This document shows positions 26,289 to 36,182 of a DNA stretch of 64,000 bases, piece by piece. This DNA comes from Psychrobacter sp. AH5. GTDB lineage: Bacteria > Pseudomonadota > Gammaproteobacteria > Pseudomonadales > Moraxellaceae. Within the stretch, counting starts at the first letter, position 1, and each line of letters opens with the position of its first letter. A model generated the notes under the pieces. The model saw only the letters and a list, made by a program, of their open reading frames with translations, was not told where the DNA came from and did no database searches. A program made the position numbers and the translations under genes. Location of the stretch: contig NZ_JAMBMT010000001.1 in assembly GCF_040371085.1 (NCBI RefSeq), positions 2,418,001-2,482,000 on the forward strand. The letters are read 5' to 3'.

Positions 26289-27488
26289 TTATTCTAAGCT
26301 ATCCAAAACGGCCTTAACCTCAGTCACATACTGACCCAAATCAGGCTCTAAATGAAAGCCTGCTACTGGCACAGGTAAACCCTTCTGCTTACCTAATCTG
26401 ACGATAATCGCGTTCTCTTCTGGTAGCACTAACACTCGCTGCCCTAAATGTCCCAGCATCGCGTAATAAGGTATCGGACTGTCCATATCGGTCCACACTG
26501 AGTGTCCATATACTGGCGCATAACCGTCTGGAAAAGCATCTGTATTTGGCGTAACCATAAACTCAACATGCTCTTTGCTGAGCAGTTGCTCACCTTGCCA
26601 TTCACCACCGTTCAATAACAGTTGTCCAAACTTAGCAAAATCTAAAGCGCTAGCGTTGAGACAGCAATAGACTTTTTCGATATTCTCAGCGCCATCAAGC
26701 GACCAATAGCCATCGCCTTGCATGCTTAATGGTTGCCAAAACCTCTCTTGCAAATAGCTTGATACCGTATAACCCTGTGGCGCAAGCGCTCTTGATAAAG
26801 CAATACCCAGCATCTGCGTATCGCCTGATGAGTACTCAAACTGACCACCGCATGACTCAACGAAGTCACGATTGACCATTTGTTTGACCAAATCATGACC
26901 GTAATAGGACTCGGCGGTTGGGTTAATCGGAAAGTAATAATCCTCGGTCCAGTCGTAGCCTGAAGTCATCGCGGAGAAATCCGCTAGCGTACAATTCTGT
27001 GCATACTCGCTGTCCGCGTATTCTGGCAACCATTTAGTAATCGGCTCATTAACACTACCGATATAGCCGTCTTCTACCGCTTTGAGATAGAGCATGGTGG
27101 TGACGGTTTTTGCCATCGAAAAGCTATTGGTATGCGAGTCAGGACCGTAGCCTTGCCAATAGTTTTCGTACACTAGCTTGCCATCTTTGATAATTGCAAA
27201 GGCCACCGTCTCATCGGTATCTAAGGCACCTTGCAGGGTTGATGTGAGGGCGACTTGTCCGAAATTAGGGTCTTTTTCCCAAAGGATAGGATCGCTGGCG
27301 CGAATGGTGCGATTATCAAAATCGATATAATCATCGATATTGGCTGTGGCTTCACCTTTAAGGTAAGTCAGCTGCAAACCACGAAAGATATAGGCATTCC
27401 CCGTCACTACTAGACCTAAGCTGATAATAATCAGTAGCGCTATGATTGGTAAAACAATCCATTTAAACAGGGTCTTTAACACGACCAT
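26289..27488 (-). CDS. beta-lactamase-family (class C-like) serine hydrolase, membrane-anchored
   Basis: The protein has 399 residues. An N-terminal hydrophobic anchor (about residues 10-30) is followed by a serine beta-lactamase/DD-peptidase fold. The SxxK motif is SMAK (in NSFSMAKTVTTML) and the Tyr motif is YSSGD. The third motif is GHLGQ, in the place of KTG, as in the esterase/aminohydrolase group rather than true beta-lactamases. It is likely a periplasmic esterase or peptidase; I see no reason to call it a resistance gene. AAGGA precedes the ATG. Its 5' non-coding region is duplicated 1.2 kb away, beyond the transglutaminase gene. Confidence 0.88.
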   Translation of the reverse strand: MVVLKTLFKWIVLPIIALLIIISLGLVVTGNAYIFRGLQLTYLKGEATANIDDYIDFDNRTIRASDPILWEKDPNFGQVALTSTLQGALDTDETVAFAIIKDGKLVYENYWQGYGPDSHTNSFSMAKTVTTMLYLKAVEDGYIGSVNEPITKWLPEYADSEYAQNCTLADFSAMTSGYDWTEDYYFPINPTAESYYGHDLVKQMVNRDFVESCGGQFEYSSGDTQMLGIALSRALAPQGYTVSSYLQERFWQPLSMQGDGYWSLDGAENIEKVYCCLNASALDFAKFGQLLLNGGEWQGEQLLSKEHVEFMVTPNTDAFPDGYAPVYGHSVWTDMDSPIPYYAMLGHLGQRVLVLPEENAIIVRLGKQKGLPVPVAGFHLEPDLGQYVTEVKAVLDSLE

Positions 27489-27640
27489 TATAAAATCCTT
27501 TTTTTATGGCATGAGTGAGGGATGCGATTGAGTATCGTTGGTAGCAGTTAATTTAGCATGAAAGGGGCGTTTTGGCAGAGGGTTTTCTTGAGTAGCGCGA
27601 TTATTCGTAGGCTGTGTTTTAGCCCAGCGAACCGACGAGT
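27486..27640. repeat. non-coding direct repeat, copy A (upstream of serine hydrolase)
   Basis: Beginning at the serine-hydrolase start codon, the sequence TATAAAATCCTTTTTTT-ATGGCAT and about 130 bases after it recur at 28672-28815. By eye the copies are roughly 70 percent alike, with small gaps. Both end at a GTAGGCTG palindrome. Confidence 0.7.
27606..27629. repeat. decayed palindromic repeat (GTAGGCTG family)
   Basis: CGTAGGCTGTGTTTTAGCCC followed by AGCG is an imperfect version of the hairpin at 28790-28818. Confidence 0.55.
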
Positions 27641-27720
27641 TAAACAAACTAAAAACATTTTTTCTATGCCAAATCAAAATAAATTTATAGTTATAAATTG
27701 GTTTATTCATTACAGATAGA

Positions 27721-27744
27721 GCTGGGCCAAAAGCCTAACCTACG
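27721..27744. repeat. palindromic repeat (GTAGGTTAGGC family)
   Basis: On the minus strand it reads CGTAGGTTAGGCTTTTGGCC and then CAGC. It is related to the hairpins at 27606-27629 and 28790-28818, and lies directly before the foreign transglutaminase gene. Confidence 0.55.
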
Positions 27745-27763
27745 CGTACTTAAAGTCAGACCC

Positions 27764-28543
27764 CTAAGCTTGTCTGGTCACGGATACCGATTGATTAATC
27801 AATTCCATAGATCCGAACGCAGATAAGAATGCAACGCTGGACGCGTCGGCTCCAACACCGATGCGAGCCATCGTATCGGCATCTGCCATGCCAGTCGGAT
27901 CAATAAGATGCCAGCTCCCACCCAGATAAACCTCAGCTACAGCATGAAAGTCTTGCGGCGTCACCTCAGGCGCATAAACGCTTGCGAACCTAGCTGGTAT
28001 CGACGACGCGCGTGCTAGGGATACAAGAACATGCGCAAAGTCGCGGCATACGCCCTGACGTTGAACAAAGCTGTCGAGCGCGGTGGTTTGTGCATGGCTC
28101 GATCCAGGTACATAGCTAAACGCTGACTCGATCCAATTGCGCATCGCGGCAATGCGTGCGCCGCCTGCAAGATCGCCAAACTCGGCGTCCACAAAGGCTT
28201 GAAACTGGTCTGACGGACAATAGCGAGACGGCATCAAATACTTGATCGTCTCTCCGGGCAAAAGATGGAGGGGCACTTCGGGCAGTGTCGATAGGTCCAA
28301 GACAGGACGGTCAACGGTGATTTGTGCAGTGTAAGTGCAACTAAAATCTCCCTCAGTGCGGATCCAAATTCGCTCTCCTATGCCCTCATCGGCCCCAACC
28401 CGTGAAAAATGCGCAACGTCTGATGTCCAAATCTCGGACGAACGCACCCGCTGATCTACAAGATCGGCGGCTTCGATCTGCAGCAAAAGAGCCATAGGCG
28501 CGGAGAGCCGATAATGGAGTTTGACGTTAACTTTGAGTATCAT
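27764..28543 (-). CDS. transglutaminase-like cysteine peptidase-fold protein, probably acquired by transfer
   Basis: The protein has 259 residues. An N-terminal beta domain is followed by a transglutaminase-like core with the Cys-His-Asp triad C166 (RQGVCRDFAHV), H200 (PQDFHAVAEVYL) and D215 (WHLIDPTGMA). The family includes peptidases and amidases often found in alphaproteobacteria; the substrate is unknown. Base composition is far richer in G+C than the neighbours, with different codon choice, and the gene lies between two copies of a non-coding sequence. Insertion from another lineage is the simplest reading. The GC-rich segment continues to about 28671 upstream. The ATG has AGGGAG about 7 bases before it. 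Confidence 0.85.
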   Translation of the reverse strand: MILKVNVKLHYRLSAPMALLLQIEAADLVDQRVRSSEIWTSDVAHFSRVGADEGIGERIWIRTEGDFSCTYTAQITVDRPVLDLSTLPEVPLHLLPGETIKYLMPSRYCPSDQFQAFVDAEFGDLAGGARIAAMRNWIESAFSYVPGSSHAQTTALDSFVQRQGVCRDFAHVLVSLARASSIPARFASVYAPEVTPQDFHAVAEVYLGGSWHLIDPTGMADADTMARIGVGADASSVAFLSAFGSMELINQSVSVTRQA

Positions 28544-28671
28544 GATAAAACTCCCTAAGGGTATTGATCTGGTGAGCAGACGATCGCGTGGGGCTTAATG
28601 ATTGGCGAGAGGCGACAACTAGGCCGCGCAGGCCTATCGAAGCTGAGATCTTTTGTAAAGCGCGTGGATAC

Positions 28672-28815
28672 CACTATAAAATCCTTTTTTATGGCATCGT
28701 CATGGGTGCGGTTGAGTATCGCGGGTAAGATTCAATGTAGCATGGATAGGGTGTTTTGAAAGATAATTATTTTGGCTAATATGATTGATCGTAGGCTGAG
28801 CTAAAAGCCCAGCCT
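28672..28815. repeat. non-coding direct repeat, copy B
   Basis: This is the second copy of the serine-hydrolase upstream region (compare 27486-27640). It starts exactly where copy A reaches the start codon, which suggests it once preceded another gene that has been replaced. Confidence 0.7.
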
Positions 28816-28818
28816 ACG
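28790..28818. repeat. 29-bp palindromic repeat
   Basis: CGTAGGCTG / CAGCCTACG form a perfect 9-bp stem, extended by GCT/AGC after one mismatch, with an AAA loop. There is no T run, so it is a repeat rather than a terminator. Confidence 0.75.
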
Positions 28819-28906
28819 CTTGCTATGGTTTATGATTTGGATTGGGTAGGTAATGATTACAAGGATATTAAGTTTGGTGAAAGGTAAATAAGATTTATAT
28901 AACGGC

Positions 28907-29020
28907 GTAGGGTGGGTTAGTTTTTTCAAGCTCTCGTAGAGAGTGAAGAGGAAACGTAACCCACCGTTAAATATTTGAACCATGGATTTAGCGGGTTACG
29001 CTGTCGCTAACCCACCCTAC
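28907..29020. repeat. paired inverted repeat (GTAGGGTGGGTTAG type)
   Basis: GTAGGGTGGGTTAG (28907-28920) and its exact complement (29007-29020) enclose a second inverted pair CGTAACCC (28955-28962) / GGGTTACG (28993-29000). The whole reads as two head-to-head copies of a dispersed repeat of a type I recall from many proteobacteria. Confidence 0.75.
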
Positions 29021-29039
29021 ATTTTCTGACTACGACTAA

Positions 29040-29240
29040 CACCTGCAAGAAAAAGATCTCGCCGCTAGCCCTGACGGACGCGGTATCCTGTCACAGATGA
29101 TGGCGTTGCGGACTCTGGCTAGAGGCGGTATCGAGGTAACAGGAACGTCACTAGACAGTTTAGTCCGCACGCCATCAGCCAGGCAGATACAAGCAGACGG
29201 CAGGAAATTGCTCCCCTACCGTCTGATAATTTTATACTAA
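29040..29240 (+). pseudogene. GC-rich coding remnant, unrecognised
   Basis: A frame of 66 codons is open between TAA 29037-29039 and TAA 29238-29240, with no start codon near its beginning. It reads like protein (ASPDGRGILSQMMALRTLAR, TSLDSLVRTPSARQIQADGR). It is clearly GC-rich, like the transglutaminase segment. It is probably the 3' end of a lost foreign gene; I cannot name the family. Confidence 0.4.
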
Positions 29241-29256
29241 AACTTTAAATCAAAGC

Positions 29257-31440
<2,184 letters not shown>

Positions 31441-31694
31441 TTATGACTAAAAAATAGCTAAAATTTATATAACTGCTATCGTAACACAAGCGCTTTGTAG
31501 TCAGCTATGCAGACAGACGACTGATGAGTGAGCGCTAAAGTTTTATGTTTTTTGCTTAAGCATGTTAAACCAAACTCAACAAAATACAGGCCGATTTTAT
31601 TGGTCTTTCGTTATAATAACTTCCTAATAAAACTCCTATTAGCAAACTCAAGCTCAACAGTAACAAATTCAAAATAAAATAAAGGACTATTTCA

Positions 31695-33359
31695 ATGACG
31701 GACTTTCATACCGGTCTTGGCAAAAACCCGGCCAACTATCAGCCGCTGACTCCTATTGACTTTATCACTCGTAGTGCGCAAGTCTACCCTCATAAGACCG
31801 CTATCATTTATGATGATCTTGAGCACAATCATCTTGTACAGACGTGGCAACAGACTTTTACGCGCTGCCGCCAACTATCAGATGGTTTACGCAAACTAGG
31901 CATCGATAAAAACGACACAGTCGCGGTGATGATGCCCAATACCCCAGCTATGGTCGAGGCCGCCTTTGGCGTACCGATGTCGGGCGGGGTGCTTTGTACC
32001 CTCAATACTCGGCTCGATATCAATGCCCTAACGTTTTGTATCCAACACTCTGAAGCCAAAGTACTGATTATGGATAGCGAATTTGCTGATTTGGCGGAGA
32101 TTATCGATGAGACTTTTCCTAATCTGATCGTCATTCATGCTACCGATAGCGCTATCGATGTTGAGCGCTTTGGACGTATGAGCTATGAAGAGCTGATTGC
32201 CAGCTCAGATAGTTTGGATAATTGGGAGCGGCCCGAGGATGAGTGGGAAGCTATCGCCCTTAATTACACTTCGGGCACCACTGGCACCCCTAAAGGCGTG
32301 GTCTATCATCATCGCGGTGCAGCGCTAAATGCCATCTCCAATATTCTAGACTGGGACATGAGCAAGCATGCTACTTATCTTTGGACGCTGCCGTTATTTC
32401 ATTGTAATGGCTGGTGTTTTCCTTGGACGATTGCCGAGCGCGCTGGCGTCAATGTTTGCCTACGTAAGATCGAAGCTGATTTGATATTACAATTGATAGC
32501 CAAGTATCAAGTCACCCATTATTGTTCAGCGCCGGTGGTGCATAATATGATAGCAGGCGGCAAAGATCAGTACAAAAAAGCCATCACTCATAAAGTTAAA
32601 GGCTGGGTCGCAGGGGCCCCGCCATCAGAGACCATGCTAGCGGCGATGGAGCAAATGGGTTTTGATATCACTCATGTCTATGGGTTGACCGAGGTCTACG
32701 GGCCTGTCACTGTCTGCGCTCAGCAAGAAGATTGGGCGGATCTTAGCCCCTCCAAGCGCGCTCAAAAGAACTCTCGCCAAGGCGTAGCGTCGCATTTGAT
32801 GACGGGCTTTGAGGTATTTAAACAAGGCACGACCGAGCCGGTCAAAGCTGACGGCGAAGAGATGGGCGAGCTGGCTCTACGCGGTAATATGGTGATGAAA
32901 GGCTATCTAAAAAGCCGTAAGGCAACCGAGGCGGCGCTAAAAGATGGCTGGTTTCGCACTGGCGATCTAGGGGTCAAATATCCTGATGGCTATATCAAGA
33001 TTATGGATAGACTCAAAGATATCATCATCTCAGGCGGCGAGAATATCTCCAGTATCGAGATTGAAAACATCCTCTACAAACTGCCTGCGGTACAAAGCTG
33101 CGCTATCGTTGCCGCGCCTGATGACAAGTGGGGCGAAGTCCCGGTAGCCTTTATCGAGATTCATGAAGGCAGCACCTTGCAGCGTGATACGGTGATGGCG
33201 CATTGCAAGCAGCATTTGGCAGGCTTTAAAGTGCCCAAATACATTATATTCGCTGAAATCCCCAAGACCAGTACTGGCAAAGTACAGAAGTTTGAGCTGC
33301 GCCAAGCAGCCAAATCACTAGCGCACGAAACGCCAAAAGTCGCCGCTAGTGCGAAATAG
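31695..33359 (+). CDS. AMP-dependent acyl-CoA synthetase (medium-chain / AlkK-DmdB-like)
   Basis: The protein has 554 residues of the ANL superfamily. The ATP motif is NYTSGTTGTPKGVVYHHRG, the acid-binding region contains LPLFHCNGWCFPW, and the hinge/C-domain motifs are GWFRTGDLGVKYPDGYIKIMDR and KTSTGKVQKFELR with the catalytic Lys. FHCNGW places it near medium-chain ligases (AlkK) and 3-methylmercaptopropionyl-CoA ligases (DmdB). The actual acid is not readable from sequence. AAAGGA lies before the ATG. It is divergent from fadH and ends at the 33410-33443 terminator. Confidence 0.9.
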   Translation: MTDFHTGLGKNPANYQPLTPIDFITRSAQVYPHKTAIIYDDLEHNHLVQTWQQTFTRCRQLSDGLRKLGIDKNDTVAVMMPNTPAMVEAAFGVPMSGGVLCTLNTRLDINALTFCIQHSEAKVLIMDSEFADLAEIIDETFPNLIVIHATDSAIDVERFGRMSYEELIASSDSLDNWERPEDEWEAIALNYTSGTTGTPKGVVYHHRGAALNAISNILDWDMSKHATYLWTLPLFHCNGWCFPWTIAERAGVNVCLRKIEADLILQLIAKYQVTHYCSAPVVHNMIAGGKDQYKKAITHKVKGWVAGAPPSETMLAAMEQMGFDITHVYGLTEVYGPVTVCAQQEDWADLSPSKRAQKNSRQGVASHLMTGFEVFKQGTTEPVKADGEEMGELALRGNMVMKGYLKSRKATEAALKDGWFRTGDLGVKYPDGYIKIMDRLKDIIISGGENISSIEIENILYKLPAVQSCAIVAAPDDKWGEVPVAFIEIHEGSTLQRDTVMAHCKQHLAGFKVPKYIIFAEIPKTSTGKVQKFELRQAAKSLAHETPKVAASAK

Positions 33360-33409
33360 CACCACAATGGCATGGGCATAACTTTGTTCATTGCAGCTAC
33401 CTCTACAAT

Positions 33410-33443
33410 AAAAAGCTCAGCTTAACGATAAGCTGAGCTTTTT
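33410..33443. terminator. Rho-independent terminator, bidirectional
   Basis: The perfect 15-bp stem AAAAAGCTCAGCTTA / TAAGCTGAGCTTTTT has an ACGA loop. It lies between the acyl-CoA ligase and the YeeE/YedE pair. Confidence 0.92.
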
Positions 33444-33478
33444 AGTATCTACAATTGACTATTTGGTAGCTTTAAATA

Positions 33479-33904
33479 TCAGCCAAGTTTTGGCTCAAGC
33501 CACTGAAACGCGAGCATACCGACTATCATCGCTGGGATAAACACGTACGCTTGCCATTGACCCGTACCGAGGAGCACAATTCCTGGGCCCGGACAGATAC
33601 CAACGAGGCCCCAGCCGATACCGAACAGCATCGCGCCGATTAGTAACTTTTTATTAATTACCGTTTTAGTTGGCATCTCAATGTCCGTCCCTATCCAGCT
33701 TAAGCGTTGCCGTCTGGCCAGTTGCACGCCAACGATCGCGACTGCCAAACCGCCGCCCATCACCAGCGCCAGTGAGATATCCCAAGCGCCAAACACATCC
33801 AAAAAGCCTTGTACTTTGACCGGATCAGTCATTCCCGATATCAAAAGACCAAAGCCAAATAACAACCCTGCTAATAAACCAATTACATTTTTAAGCATCT
33901 TCAA
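33479..33904 (-). CDS. YeeE/YedE-type (DUF6691) membrane protein, C-terminal half transporter
   Basis: The protein has 141 residues and four membrane segments, with conserved GLLISGMTDP near the start and the Cys motif GICPGPGIV. It is the second half of a split YeeE/YedE transporter, a family linked to uptake of thiosulfate or other sulfur species. It lies 25 bases after its partner in the same direction, so both come from one transcript. No sulfurtransferase, persulfide dioxygenase or ArsR/BigR regulator is present nearby, although such genes are often linked to this pair. The sulfur role is from family knowledge. Confidence 0.85.
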   Translation of the reverse strand: MKMLKNVIGLLAGLLFGFGLLISGMTDPVKVQGFLDVFGAWDISLALVMGGGLAVAIVGVQLARRQRLSWIGTDIEMPTKTVINKKLLIGAMLFGIGWGLVGICPGPGIVLLGTGQWQAYVFIPAMIVGMLAFQWLEPKLG

Positions 33905-33929
33905 TTCTCGCTATCGTTTTTTTGCTTAA

Positions 33930-34367
33930 CTAAATCAAGCCCAAAAGCTGTCGACCAATAAATACCGTAATAATGCCAAATCCCATAAAAGTTACCGTTG
34001 CCGCCATCGAACGTGGAGACAGTCGAGCATTACCACAAATACCGTGGCCACTAGTACAGCCTGAGCCTAAGCGCGTACCAAAGCCAACCAGCAAGCCTGC
34101 TACCATCAACAGCGGTACCGAGCTACTGACCTCTACCGCCGCTAATGGCAATACGAGCTGGTACAAAAGCGGCGCGGCGATAAGCCCGATGATAAATAAT
34201 ATCTGCCAAGCTTCTACCTGCTTAGGTTTGAATAAACTTGCTGCAATACCACTGATACCAGCGATTCGGCCAATACCCAATAATAAAATAACAGTGGCCA
34301 CGCCTAGCATTAAGCCGCCTACCAAGGAGATAGGCGTGAAGGCTTGCCAGTCTATTTGTATACTCAT
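33930..34367 (-). CDS. YeeE/YedE family membrane protein, N-terminal half transporter
   Basis: The protein has 145 residues from the chosen ATG and about four membrane segments. GFGTRLGSGCTSGHGICG carries the Cys pair that is characteristic of YeeE/YedE transporters and required for sulfur-compound passage in characterised members. An upstream in-frame ATG at 34373 sits too close to the AGG ribosome site; the ATG at 34367 is correctly spaced. It is co-transcribed with the second half (33479-33904). The promoter should lie in the AT-rich region up to about 34450. Confidence 0.87.
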   Translation of the reverse strand: MSIQIDWQAFTPISLVGGLMLGVATVILLLGIGRIAGISGIAASLFKPKQVEAWQILFIIGLIAAPLLYQLVLPLAAVEVSSSVPLLMVAGLLVGFGTRLGSGCTSGHGICGNARLSPRSMAATVTFMGFGIITVFIGRQLLGLI

Positions 34368-34458
34368 AATCATTTACCTAAATCTAGATACATCTAATTG
34401 ATAATAGCTTTATAATTTATATAAATACATTATATATTAAAATATAATAAATAGCCAA

Positions 34459-34496
34459 AAAAATACTGAGCGCTATCAGGCAAGCTCAGTATTTTT
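34459..34496. terminator. Rho-independent terminator
   Basis: The perfect stem AAAAATACTGAGC / GCTCAGTATTTTT has a 12-base loop. It lies downstream of the class V aminotransferase (minus strand). Confidence 0.85.
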
Positions 34497-34564
34497 CTAT
34501 AAACTATTTATCTACTAATAAACACTTTGATTAGTAATAAAGAATTTAACTAGCAATAAAACAC

Positions 34565-35707
34565 TTAGGCTGGTTGTTCTGCTAATACTTGCTCAAGAGC
34601 AGTTTCGAAACGCTGTACCGCTCCATCGATATCCGTCAACTTATCCAAACCAAACAGACCTATACGGAAAGTCTTAAAGCTCTCAGGCTCACCTACTTTT
34701 AGCGGTACACCAGCCGCAATCTGCACGCCAGCTTCGGCAAAGGCAGTGCCTTTATGAATATCATCGCGATCGGTATAACAAACCACTACGCCCGGCGCTC
34801 TAAAGCCTTCAGCAGCAATACCCTTAAAACCTTTATCACCGAGTACATCACGAATCTTATTACCCAGCTCCCACTGCGCATCACACAGTTTATCTAAGCC
34901 AACTGCTTTGGCCTCATTAATCGTATCGCGAAACTGGCGTAAACTATCAGTCGGCATAGTTGCATGATAAGCATGACCGCCATTCTCATAAGCGCGCATA
35001 ATCTCCAGCCACTTTTTGAGATCAAGACTAAAGCTATTAGATTCGGTGTTTTCGACGCGCTGGACGGCCGCCTCACTCATCATCACAAGGCCAGCACAAG
35101 GCGTACTGCTCCAGCCTTTTTGCGGCGCACTGATTAGCACATCGATGCCAAGCTCTTTCATATCAAGCCACACGCAGCCTGAGGCGATACAGTCAATAAC
35201 TAGCAAGCCGCCGACGCTATGAGTGGCATCGCTCAACGCTTTGATATAGTCATTAGGCAATATCATACCCGCTGAGGTTTCAACGTGCGGCGCAAATACC
35301 ATAGCAGGCTTATGCTCTTTGATCTTAGCGACCGCTTCATCGATATCGACCGGCGCAAAAGGCTTTGGCGCATCGCTAGCTTCCCGATGGGCGCTCAAAA
35401 CGGTAGAGGATTTGGCAAGATTGCCTTTTTCTAAGATTTGCGTCCAGCGGTAGCTGAACATACCATTACGAATAATTAGGCAATCTTGGTCGCGAGCTAA
35501 TTGCGCGGCAACCGCTTCCATACCATATGTGCCCGCACCTGGAACGATAGCCACCGCGTCAGCATTATAGACGGATTTTAAATCGCTAGATAAGTCGTTC
35601 ATAACTTGCTGAAAAGCTTCTGACATATGATTGAGGGCACGATCGGTATAAACGACTGAATATTCTAATAAGCCGTTTGGATCGATATCTTGACGTAATG
35701 CGGTCAT
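34565..35707 (-). CDS. class V PLP aminotransferase (alanine--glyoxylate / serine-type)
   Basis: The protein has 380 residues of the class V fold. VPGAGTYGMEA is the cofactor phosphate-binding turn, VIDCIASG carries the PLP ring Asp, and SAPQKGWSSTP has the Schiff-base lysine. The closest readable group is alanine-glyoxylate or serine-pyruvate transaminases, but the true amino donor is uncertain. AGGAG lies 5-6 bases before the ATG. It is a single gene with its own terminator, and no purine-catabolic or glycine-cleavage genes are adjacent to narrow its role. Confidence 0.85.
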   Translation of the reverse strand: MTALRQDIDPNGLLEYSVVYTDRALNHMSEAFQQVMNDLSSDLKSVYNADAVAIVPGAGTYGMEAVAAQLARDQDCLIIRNGMFSYRWTQILEKGNLAKSSTVLSAHREASDAPKPFAPVDIDEAVAKIKEHKPAMVFAPHVETSAGMILPNDYIKALSDATHSVGGLLVIDCIASGCVWLDMKELGIDVLISAPQKGWSSTPCAGLVMMSEAAVQRVENTESNSFSLDLKKWLEIMRAYENGGHAYHATMPTDSLRQFRDTINEAKAVGLDKLCDAQWELGNKIRDVLGDKGFKGIAAEGFRAPGVVVCYTDRDDIHKGTAFAEAGVQIAAGVPLKVGEPESFKTFRIGLFGLDKLTDIDGAVQRFETALEQVLAEQPA

Positions 35708-36182
35708 AAAAACTCCTTGTTTTTGAATGATGAGGTGTGAATATTTGAGTATACTTATGAGTGGTTATTAGGCGGGTAGATACTATGTAACTTTATAAGC
35801 AACTAGATAAGTAATTCTATAAATAACGGTACGATAAGCAGCGGTATAAAGATAATTATATAAGAGTAGCTTTATAAGGTAGCTCTACAAAATAGGTACC
35901 GACCAAAAAAAGAGAAAACATAGACTAGACGATATAGCACTTTATCCTAGCGCTATTGCCGTTGGTAGATATTACCGGAGGTTATACAGATAGACTATCC
36001 GTGTTACTGCAATGCTATGCACCGCCCTATTTATTTATAAACTCTATAATAATAGACGTTAACACAGCAAACGCTACTTTAGCGTAGTTAATGAATATTA
36101 GCACCGATAATCAATACTGGCAATAGTTTGCTAATTATTCTATTAACGCTTAATGGTATCAAATAAGCTTCAGACCAAGCCT
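35708..36182. other. 475-base AT-rich intergenic region
   Basis: It contains the promoter side of the aminotransferase gene and the 3' side of hemA. It is rich in TATAA-like words (35800-35890). I see no coding frame, tRNA or convincing hairpin. Confidence 0.5.

Larger units (their letters stand above)
28544..29256. other. 713-base region of repeats and foreign DNA without an intact gene
   Basis: From left to right it holds a GC-rich stretch continuous with the transglutaminase gene, repeat copy B (28672-28815), the hairpin 28790-28818, the paired inverted repeat 28907-29020, and a GC-rich open frame without a start (29040-29240). Small frames called across the repeats are not believable genes. 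Confidence 0.7.

Noticed and set aside
27504..27710. 68-codon minus-strand frame upstream of the serine hydrolase
   Set aside because: It lies inside the duplicated non-coding sequence; the second copy does not preserve the frame, and there is no ribosome site.
28801..28983. 60-codon minus-strand frame
   Set aside because: It is made of palindromic repeat sequence (28790-29020), not of a gene.
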